From positions 1 through 64,000 of the forward strand of contig NZ_QRMP01000009.1 of NCBI RefSeq assembly GCF_003473295.1: 64,000 nucleotides of DNA, read 5' to 3'. Position numbers and translations under genes: made by a program. Shown in pieces: positions 44,478 to 50,755 of the stretch. A model generated the notes under the pieces. The model searched no databases. It was not told the DNA's origin and was given only the letters and a program-made list of their open reading frames with translations. Each line of letters starts with the position of its first letter. The first letter of the stretch is position 1. The stretch is from Parabacteroides sp. AM08-6. GTDB taxonomy: Bacteria > Bacteroidota > Bacteroidia > Bacteroidales > Tannerellaceae.

Positions 44478-45296
44478 ATGAAATATCAAGCGGGAAATGC
44501 AGTCTCCAGCTTCTTCTACTATATGTGGAACGCATGGAGCAAGGAAGAATGTAAAATTGTGTTCGGAGGGCAATACCAACATTTCTGGGAAAAATGGTGT
44601 GCGAACAGTGACAAAGCCATATTCGGAGCGGTGGAACGGTTCTGTGCGGATCTTTCGGAGAGCAGCCGGGAACTGCTGGTGGAACGTGCCGTCACGCTTT
44701 ATGACGGAAAGTCTAAAAGAAAGAATCCGGATGATTCAGAAATTCTTGTATGTGAAGAATGCGGTTCCACAAACGTGGAAATCACCGCATGGGTCGATGC
44801 CAATACGAACGAATATGTCAGCGATTCCGATGACAGTGAATGGTGCTCTGAATGTGAAGCGCACAACACTCTCATTACATTGAAAGAGTTTAAGGAACAA
44901 ATGCTGTCTTGGTGGGAGTCGTGCGAGTCCAAGGTAATGGAACAGATTACGGGACTTCGGGAATGTGATTATCCCTCTGAAGAGGGTTCGCAGGCTTTTG
45001 TCGATGCTGCAACCCAATGGTGGAGCGGACAGGATTATGAACGCAAACGACAAATTTACAAAGAACACTTCTTAAAAACAGACAATATGCAGAAAGACAT
45101 TATCAGCCAGATTCGCTACTCATGCAGTTGCAACGATACGAAAGCACAGGAATACCTGGACGATGAACTACGGCATCTTCGCGAATTGCAGGAGGTGGAC
45201 GACCTCAGGGAAGACGACATCGGGATGGCGTGCAGCAATCTCGGTCTCGACCTTGACTATCAGGAATATTTTATAAACCGCCTCGCAGGGGCATAA
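44478..45296 (+). CDS. ICE hypothetical protein with zinc-ribbon motif
   Basis: A 272-residue acidic protein. CEECGSTNVEITAW (about 92-105) and WCSECEAH (about 122-129) give a CxxC...CxxC zinc ribbon. The rest is helical and rich in Asp, Glu and Trp. The C-terminus resembles other small ICE proteins (DLDYQEYFINRL). Function unknown. Confidence 0.6.
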   Translation: MKYQAGNAVSSFFYYMWNAWSKEECKIVFGGQYQHFWEKWCANSDKAIFGAVERFCADLSESSRELLVERAVTLYDGKSKRKNPDDSEILVCEECGSTNVEITAWVDANTNEYVSDSDDSEWCSECEAHNTLITLKEFKEQMLSWWESCESKVMEQITGLRECDYPSEEGSQAFVDAATQWWSGQDYERKRQIYKEHFLKTDNMQKDIISQIRYSCSCNDTKAQEYLDDELRHLRELQEVDDLREDDIGMACSNLGLDLDYQEYFINRLAGA

Positions 45297-45307
45297 AAAG
45301 AAACACC

Positions 45308-46330
45308 ATGACTTATTTTCAGAACATACGAAGTCTGGCGGACTTGAAGAAGGAGTACCGCCGGCTGGCATTGGAGCACCACCCGGACAAGGGTGGTGAC
45401 ACCGCCATCATGCAGCAGGTGAATACCGAATTTGAAAAACTGTACGATGTATGGAAAGACAGGCAGGATGTTTCCGTAAGCACAAGCGGCTACGAACACG
45501 ACTATTCGGGAGCGACGGCAAGGGAATACACCGAATACGTGTATAACGAATACCGTTGGAAAGGCCGCAACTACAAGGGACAGCATGCTCCTGAAATTGT
45601 GGAGCTGACACGGATATGGCTGAAAGAGACCTATCCGAGATACAGGTTTTCCGTCAGACGCGAAAACTACAATTCCATCCATGTCCGGCTTATGAAAGCG
45701 GATTTCGAGGCGTTTACCAGAGAGTCCGGCAAAGTTCAGGACGAAATCAATCATTATTGTATCGAATCCGACGAATCACTTACTGACAGAGCCAAAGAGG
45801 TAATGATGAATATATGCGATTTCGTCATGTCGTACAATTTCGACGACAGCGACTTGATGATGGATTACCACCACACCAATTTCTATATGACGATGGGAAT
45901 AGGCAGTTACAGGCAACCGTATAAAGTGGAGCTACCCAAACTGGACTGCAAGGAGAAGGACAAGCCGGAGGTATTCAAACATCCCGAAGGTGCCGCACAC
46001 AAGGCAATTAGGCAGGCATTGGGCACAGCCCGTTTCGATTTCATCGAGCACAGGAGGCATTCCGGTGAAATGATACTCGGGGAAGACCATTACGGCTCGC
46101 AGGGCGAGCACTATTTCTGGCCGAAGGATTACTCAAGCGCGAAACTGGCGCAGAAACGGATAGACAAATTGGAGAAAGCCGGTATCCAATGCAAGCTCAC
46201 GGGATATAATGGCGGTTACATCCGTTTTCTCGGCTACACTCCTGAAACGGAAGTGTTACTGGAGCAGGAACGACAGGAATACATCATCGCCCATCGGCAA
46301 TGGCAAACCAGACAGGCAACAACCAATTAA
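45308..46330 (+). CDS. DnaJ-domain ICE protein
   Basis: A 340-residue protein starting with a J-domain-like helix pair: LKKEYRRLALEHHPDKGGD (about 13-31) has the HPD motif that stimulates Hsp70 ATPase. The remaining 270 residues are not chaperone-like and include AKLAQKRIDKLEKAGIQCKL, a segment seen in large polyvalent-protein associated domains of mobile elements. It may recruit host DnaK to the element's proteins; this is inferred from the HPD motif alone. Confidence 0.7.
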   Translation: MTYFQNIRSLADLKKEYRRLALEHHPDKGGDTAIMQQVNTEFEKLYDVWKDRQDVSVSTSGYEHDYSGATAREYTEYVYNEYRWKGRNYKGQHAPEIVELTRIWLKETYPRYRFSVRRENYNSIHVRLMKADFEAFTRESGKVQDEINHYCIESDESLTDRAKEVMMNICDFVMSYNFDDSDLMMDYHHTNFYMTMGIGSYRQPYKVELPKLDCKEKDKPEVFKHPEGAAHKAIRQALGTARFDFIEHRRHSGEMILGEDHYGSQGEHYFWPKDYSSAKLAQKRIDKLEKAGIQCKLTGYNGGYIRFLGYTPETEVLLEQERQEYIIAHRQWQTRQATTN

Positions 46331-46334
46331 ATTT

Positions 46335-46703
46335 ATGAATATGGAACCGAACAATTTGAACGAATGGTGGGGCGGACAGCCCGACGAACTGAAACAGGCA
46401 TTCTCGCTCTTCCCAGACAGACGGTGGGAAGGGGCGGACCTGCATTTACTAAACAATATCCGCAACTACTGCCACCTGAAGAAAGAAGGGTTGCTTTCCG
46501 AAGACGACCGCTCGATGCTCAGCGAGATTGTCAGTGAGCTGGCCGATGCGGAGCTGTGCCGTGCAAACGGAAGGACGCTCGAAGACATGTGCGATACGGA
46601 CGGGGCTTTTCTGGAAGAGTACCAGGAGCAGTTCAACCGGATATACGATGAACTGGAAATGAGAATTACGGATTATATGAACGGACAATCAAAAAATATG
46701 TAA
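46335..46703 (+). CDS. Small ICE hypothetical protein
   Basis: A 122-residue acidic, helical protein (MNMEPNNLNEWWGGQPDELK at the start). The start at 46335, or the ATG at 46341, lies directly after the DnaJ-domain gene. No family recognised. The next gene begins 1 base after its end. Confidence 0.55.
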   Translation: MNMEPNNLNEWWGGQPDELKQAFSLFPDRRWEGADLHLLNNIRNYCHLKKEGLLSEDDRSMLSEIVSELADAELCRANGRTLEDMCDTDGAFLEEYQEQFNRIYDELEMRITDYMNGQSKNM

Positions 46704-46704
46704 G

Positions 46705-47415
46705 ATGAAAGCAAAAGTATTCAGATACAAGTCTGACGGTAATACCGTCGTGGCCCCTTATATGGAACTGGAACCGTATGCCGAGAACGTGTATCTCTCG
46801 TTGTCGGAAAAGAATGAATACGGGAATGAGGACGAGGACTGTTTCCATGTGGTCTGCAAGATTGAAAACGTATGCTTCTCCTGCGGGCAGTATTCCCGCC
46901 GGTTCCTCAACGGGGAAAACCGCAGGGAGGAAGCCGCCGCTTATTGCAGGAACTGGATTGCGGATACGCTTCAGAGTGCGGAAAAAGGATCTTTTGTCAA
47001 GCTGCTCTCCATCCGCGTGTTCGAGGCCCTCGGACTCGACACCGCACCCTTGCTGCAAGCCCGTGAAGCATACAAAAGGGAGCAGGAACAGAAACGCAGG
47101 GAACAGGAACAGAAAAAGGCGGAAGAGCGCAGGGTACGTGAAGAGCAACATCAGCTGTTGCTCGATGAGCATAAACAGAAATTCCTGGAAGGGGAACGGA
47201 TTACGGGCACGATGTTCCTTGAGATTGCCAAACGGGACGGCTTTGAAATACATATCCGGACCAAGGGCGTGCTGGGCAGCCGCGTGAAACAGTTGGACAA
47301 GTCCGGGAGCATCACCTACAGCAGGCCGAGGGGAAGCCGCAGCCCTGATTTTTCCGGTTGCCACAAGGCGATTTCCGCCTACCTGAAATTTTTAGAGACG
47401 GTTGCACTATCATAA
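46705..47415 (+). CDS. ICE hypothetical protein with coiled coil
   Basis: A 236-residue protein. The N-terminal half has a Cys pair (VVCKIENVCFSCGQYSRRF); about residues 120-165 form a Glu/Lys/Arg-rich coiled coil (EQEQKRREQEQKKAEERR); the C-terminal part is basic (RVKQLDKSGSITYSRPRGSR). No signal peptide. Function unknown. Confidence 0.55.
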   Translation: MKAKVFRYKSDGNTVVAPYMELEPYAENVYLSLSEKNEYGNEDEDCFHVVCKIENVCFSCGQYSRRFLNGENRREEAAAYCRNWIADTLQSAEKGSFVKLLSIRVFEALGLDTAPLLQAREAYKREQEQKRREQEQKKAEERRVREEQHQLLLDEHKQKFLEGERITGTMFLEIAKRDGFEIHIRTKGVLGSRVKQLDKSGSITYSRPRGSRSPDFSGCHKAISAYLKFLETVALS

Positions 47416-47425
47416 TAATTCCAAT

Positions 47426-47944
47426 ATGGCACAGGAAAGAATGGATGACTGGTGGGAATACGCCAAAGAGCTTGCAAAAGCAGAACGGGAACTGCAAATC
47501 GGGCATTGGGTACGTATCTCCATCGAATACAGGGATGAAGCCGGCGATACAGTCCGGCTTCACTCGTATGACCTGCCAAGGGAACTGCACGAACGCTACC
47601 GCTGGGTGGTCCGCTGGCGCGAAGCCCGGCTGCAATGCCTGTACCCTCGCAAGCATATTCACACCTATTACAGTTATTACGACAAACGCACCGGACTCCG
47701 GACCGGTTTCAACTCCTGCCTGTCGAGATTGTCAACGGCAAAGGCACAGATTACCATCGCGGAAAGGAAAGAGAAGGAGTATCTGGAATACCAGCGCACA
47801 AACAACCTGTTCTTCGATGAAGCCACCGACGGGCAGCTGCAACAGTTTCGGCAGAAACTACGGGTCAAGAAAGAAAATCATACGGCATTGGAAGCCAAAA
47901 TCCGTTCTGCGGTGATGGAAGCCAGACCGGTAAAACCTATTTGA
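47426..47944 (+). CDS. ICE hypothetical protein
   Basis: A 172-residue, Arg/Lys- and Tyr-rich protein (MAQERMDDWWEYAKELAKAE at the start). It contains RWREARLQCLYPRKHIHTYY and a helical C-terminus. The start at 47426 leaves an 11-base gap to the previous gene; the longer frame starting at 47402 would overlap it. No domain is recognised. Confidence 0.55.
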   Translation: MAQERMDDWWEYAKELAKAERELQIGHWVRISIEYRDEAGDTVRLHSYDLPRELHERYRWVVRWREARLQCLYPRKHIHTYYSYYDKRTGLRTGFNSCLSRLSTAKAQITIAERKEKEYLEYQRTNNLFFDEATDGQLQQFRQKLRVKKENHTALEAKIRSAVMEARPVKPI

Positions 47945-47965
47945 CAAACCAAAAACAGAAAGATT

Positions 47966-48307
47966 ATGACCAATCAGGAATTGATAAGGCTGTTGAAAGC
48001 CAACAGTTATAAGCGGATAGCTTTGGATAACGATACCGGCGAACCCAAGACATTCTACACCTACCGCCGGGGATTGCATATCAACGCCACGGACAAGCTG
48101 TCATTCCATATCGTGCCACAGTCGCAAAGTCTGGGACTGGGCAGGTTCGCCATATGCGCAACCGGGAATGGAGCAAGTTCCCAGGTGGGTACGGACTGTC
48201 CTGAACTGTTTTTCCCACGCCTGCTGTCATACCTCAAAGGTGAAACAAGCGGGGAAGAAATCATCCGGTACGTGACCGGCAATCCCTCAAAAACAGTTCC
48301 GGCATAG
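47966..48307 (+). CDS. Small ICE hypothetical protein
   Basis: A 113-residue protein (MTNQELIRLLKANSYKRIAL at the start), mixed in charge and soluble. It ends block B; fold-back element C follows after 63 bases. No family recognised. Confidence 0.55.
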   Translation: MTNQELIRLLKANSYKRIALDNDTGEPKTFYTYRRGLHINATDKLSFHIVPQSQSLGLGRFAICATGNGASSQVGTDCPELFFPRLLSYLKGETSGEEIIRYVTGNPSKTVPA

Positions 48308-48370
48308 GGTACACCGCATCACAGAACCAGGACCTGAACCGAAAGGCATCCAAAAAATGACCGCATATTT

Positions 48371-48556
48371 TATTTCCCACCCTGCAAAGGTAGTCCCGTG
48401 TCCTGCGTACGCCGCAAGGCCGGGCCCCTGCGGGGTTGGCTGAAAGAAAATCATCCTCGCCTGAAGGCTGCGGTATTTTCTTTCGCCAAACCTTGCGCGT
48501 ACGGACACGGGACAGTCAGGCAGGCGAGAAATAAAAATACCGGCTCCCGGAGCCGG
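48371..48556 (+). promoter_or_regulatory. Fold-back element C, putative single-stranded DNA promoter
   Basis: Stem 1: TATTTC (48371-48376) with GAAATA (48528-48533) and CCTGC with GCAGG. Stem 2: GTCCCGTGTCC with GGACACGGGAC. Stem 3: CGTACG and GCAAGG with their complements. The apical hairpin is GAAAGAAAAT/ATTTTCTTTC (10 perfect pairs). The minus strand of the left arm is CCTTG-N22-TACCTTTG (48419-48385). Here the bases opposite TACCTTT are not complementary, yet the motif is kept. A CCGGCT/AGCCGG hairpin follows (48540-48556), then the DUF4120 start at 48586. Confidence 0.66.
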
Positions 48557-48585
48557 GCATGTTTAACAGATAAAATACAAAAGTC

Positions 48586-48876
48586 ATGAAAATCCTGAAT
48601 GAAGAACATTTCGAGAAAGTAAAGCGCTATGCAGAATCCATCGGCGACACCTCGTTCCGGCACTGTCTGGACAGACTGGAAAGCTGGGAGAAGAATCCCG
48701 ACCATCCCAGTGAGATATCCCTCTATTACGACCACGCGCCGTATTCGTTCGGTTTCACGCAACGTTATCCCGACGGAAGGACGGGCATCGTGGGCGGCCT
48801 GCTCTATCATGGAATACCGGACAGGTCCTTCGCCGTCACGCTGGAACCGTTCCACGGATGGCAGATACATACCTGA
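48586..48876 (+). CDS. DUF4120 family ICE protein
   Basis: A 96-residue protein matching DUF4120 as I recall it: MKILNEEHFEKVKRYAESIG at the start and RTGIVGGLLYHGIPDRSFAV near the end. The family is common on Bacteroides conjugative elements and has no known function. It is the first gene of block C, behind fold-back element C. Confidence 0.72.
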   Translation: MKILNEEHFEKVKRYAESIGDTSFRHCLDRLESWEKNPDHPSEISLYYDHAPYSFGFTQRYPDGRTGIVGGLLYHGIPDRSFAVTLEPFHGWQIHT

Positions 48877-48942
48877 AAAGGGAAAACGGTAACAATAAAT
48901 AATAAACAATCTAATAGTATCAACTTCATAAAATTCAAGATT

Positions 48943-49869
48943 ATGGAAACAACATTGGCAGTATTGGAAAGACAACAACAGTTCGACTTCCAGAAGAACG
49001 GAATCGAAGTGATGAACTTCGAGACATTGCAGCGTACCTACAAGGAGAACGACATCTACAACAATCCCGTGCAGGGCATCTACCATTACCAGGTCATCCG
49101 GCGCATGATGGATATCTGCGAGAAGCACAGCCTCAATTATGAGGTGGAGGAAATCTTCGCCGCCCAGAACAGGAACAAGACACAGCCCGGCGTGAGCATA
49201 CTCCCGCAGGTGGAGCAGACACACGGGGAAAAGGCGGTGGAAGCACACATACTCCGCCGTATCTTCGCCACCATCCGGATCAAGGACTGGGAGACGGACG
49301 AGCTGACGACGACGCTTGTCGTGGCTTACCATCAGGACGGGATACAGGCGGCCATAGGCCCCTGCGTGCTCATATGCCATAACCAGTGTATCCTTTCGCC
49401 TGAGCGGAGCGTCTGCAATTACGGAAAGAAGAAAGTATCGACGGAAGAGGTGTTCGAGACCGTGGACGGCTGGCTGGCGAACTTCGAGGTGAACATGAAC
49501 GAGGATATCGAACGGATACGGAGATTGAAAAACAAGATTATTTCCATGGAGGAGGTATATATGTACATAGGACTGCTGACAGCACTGCGTGTATCCCACG
49601 ACAGCTCGGACAGGAACCTTTCATCCTCCGTCGAGACCTATCCCCTGAACCAAGGGCAGATTTCCATATTCACCGAAGAGGTGCTGAAACTGGCCATGAC
49701 AAAGGGACAGATTACCGCCTGGGATCTGTACAACGTGGCTACAGAAATATACAAGCCCGGAAAGACGGACTTCCCGGCCCTCATCCCACAGAACGGGGCG
49801 ATGGCGGAGCTCCTGCTGTCCCGTCTGCCCGAAGAAGCGGAAATACAGGAGGTTGTTACCGTAAGCTGA
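48943..49869 (+). CDS. ICE-borne conserved hypothetical protein
   Basis: A 308-residue soluble protein that I cannot name; it has FETLQRTYKENDIYNNPVQG, HILRRIFATIRIKDWETDEL and TTTLVVAYHQDGIQAAIGPC, a pattern reminiscent of other phage/ICE-associated families (DUF932/DUF3871 type), but I cannot confirm either. It is the last plus-strand gene of the ICE cargo and is followed by a strong terminator. Confidence 0.65.
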   Translation: METTLAVLERQQQFDFQKNGIEVMNFETLQRTYKENDIYNNPVQGIYHYQVIRRMMDICEKHSLNYEVEEIFAAQNRNKTQPGVSILPQVEQTHGEKAVEAHILRRIFATIRIKDWETDELTTTLVVAYHQDGIQAAIGPCVLICHNQCILSPERSVCNYGKKKVSTEEVFETVDGWLANFEVNMNEDIERIRRLKNKIISMEEVYMYIGLLTALRVSHDSSDRNLSSSVETYPLNQGQISIFTEEVLKLAMTKGQITAWDLYNVATEIYKPGKTDFPALIPQNGAMAELLLSRLPEEAEIQEVVTVS

Positions 49870-49903
49870 ACCGGACAGGTATGTGAAACAGCCTTCTACA
49901 CCA

Positions 49904-49939
49904 ATCGCCCTCTCCACAACAACCGGTGGAGAGGGCGAT
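49904..49939. terminator. Strong terminator between ICE cargo and tra side
   Basis: ATCGCCCTCTCCAC pairs perfectly with GTGGAGAGGGCGAT across an 8-nt loop, followed by TTTA. It separates the plus-strand cargo from the minus-strand lysozyme fragment and may serve both directions. Confidence 0.85.
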
Positions 49940-49993
49940 TTATCCAATTACAAATTACACTATATTATCCAAAACCTTATTCTGACACTTCTT

Positions 49994-50366
49994 TCACTCT
50001 TCAAAAAGCAGTTCAAATTCCTTTTTTCGCCGTCGCTCTATGCTTGGAACCACTTTCCCCTTGTAGCACCTGAAGGAGATATACTCCTGATAAATATCCC
50101 TGTCTCCGGATTCCAGTTTTTGAATCAATCTGCTCTTGGGTATCTTTCCATTGCCTACCAGACGGTAATAACCCACATTATATGAAAGGGTTGCGACCAA
50201 GAGCGCGTCTTTCCCGAAGCGGCTGCACATACAGCAAAGTTTCAGCAAATCCGCCCTCAGCAGGGAATCCGCCTGCGCCTTGGTCATATCCGGAGTGAAT
50301 GTTTCACCTGGCAATAATTTGTGCCCAAATCCTACGTACGGGTTATCAAAAGCTTTTGATAACCCG
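49994..50366 (-). pseudogene. C-terminal fragment of a conjugation-associated lysozyme, cut off by a RIT element
   Basis: Minus-strand frame reading ...YVGFGHKLLPGETFTPDMTK..., then RFGKDALLVATLSYNVGYYR and SKLIQKLE-type sequence to the stop at 49994. This is the body of the lysozyme (glycoside hydrolase) that follows traQ in CTnDOT-type elements. It has no start codon of its own; upstream it meets a stop at the edge of the inverted repeat (50369-50371). Its N-terminal part is at 57373-57546, on the other side of the insertion. Joining the two restores one frame. The ORF from 50314 down could be translated from a TTG, but it would lack the first catalytic part. Confidence 0.85.
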
Positions 50367-50368
50367 TA
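50337..50368. repeat. Perfect 32-bp palindrome at the edge of the RIT insertion
   Basis: TACGGGTTATCAAAAG followed by its exact reverse complement (centre between 50352 and 50353). The half-site TTATCAAAAG differs by one base from the TTATCCAAAG motif in the element's inverted repeats. It is in frame with the lysozyme fragment (coding G-L-S-K-A-F-D-N-P), so it may be target sequence, or part of the element end. Confidence 0.9.
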
Positions 50369-50396
50369 TTATCCAAAGCAAAACATTATCCAAAGT
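50367..50396 (+). repeat. Left inverted repeat of the RIT element
   Basis: A 30-bp sequence starting TATTATCCAAAG and containing two copies of TTATCCAAAG 18 bases apart. It matches the reverse complement of 57343-57372 without a mismatch. Confidence 0.9.
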
Positions 50397-50755
50397 CTCA
50401 GCTTCTATTGCATTAATAATTAAGTCGTTTCGTTTGTAAGATTAAATATTACTTACGATAAGAAATAACATAGCAGTGGTGAAAAACTCTAATAAAAGCC
50501 AAATGTAACTTCATGGGATAAAACATTCATTTGAAAGAAAGTTCTCTAGAAGAAAATATCAAACCAATGGGTACGATAAATTTCGGTTAGCAGCTTTATG
50601 CCTCCAATTATCTATCATTAGTTCTAAATAGTTATTTCACATTGACAAATTTCAAAAATATAAGAAAACACAATAAGAAGAGTCATTTTTAAGGTAAAAA
50701 ATGACTCTTCTTATTGTGGAAATTATTTTAGACGGGACTACATAAATGGAAAACT
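50397..50755. other. RIT left-end region without a gene
   Basis: AT-rich stretch between the left inverted repeat and the ATPase gene. No gene is supported. It contains the long hairpin listed at 50671-50715. Confidence 0.5.
50671..50715. terminator. Long hairpin after the RIT ATPase gene
   Basis: CAATAAGAAGAGTCATTTTT pairs perfectly with its complement at 50696-50715 across a 5-nt loop. The arm gives T/A runs in both directions. It lies 41 bases beyond the ATPase stop codon and probably terminates that gene. Confidence 0.75.

Noticed and set aside
35868..48556. Ordinary leftward promoters in duplex DNA at the CCTTG-N22-TACCTTTG motif
   Set aside because: They would point into antisense of plus-strand genes, and this would not explain the conserved stems and bulges. 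A double role cannot be excluded.
48451..49599. 382-residue minus-strand ORF
   Set aside because: Antisense to DUF4120 and the following ICE gene, running through fold-back element C.
49994..50314. Independent small lysozyme gene
   Set aside because: It starts at a TTG within the enzyme, lacks the first catalytic part and is clearly the rear half of the gene whose front is at 57373-57546.
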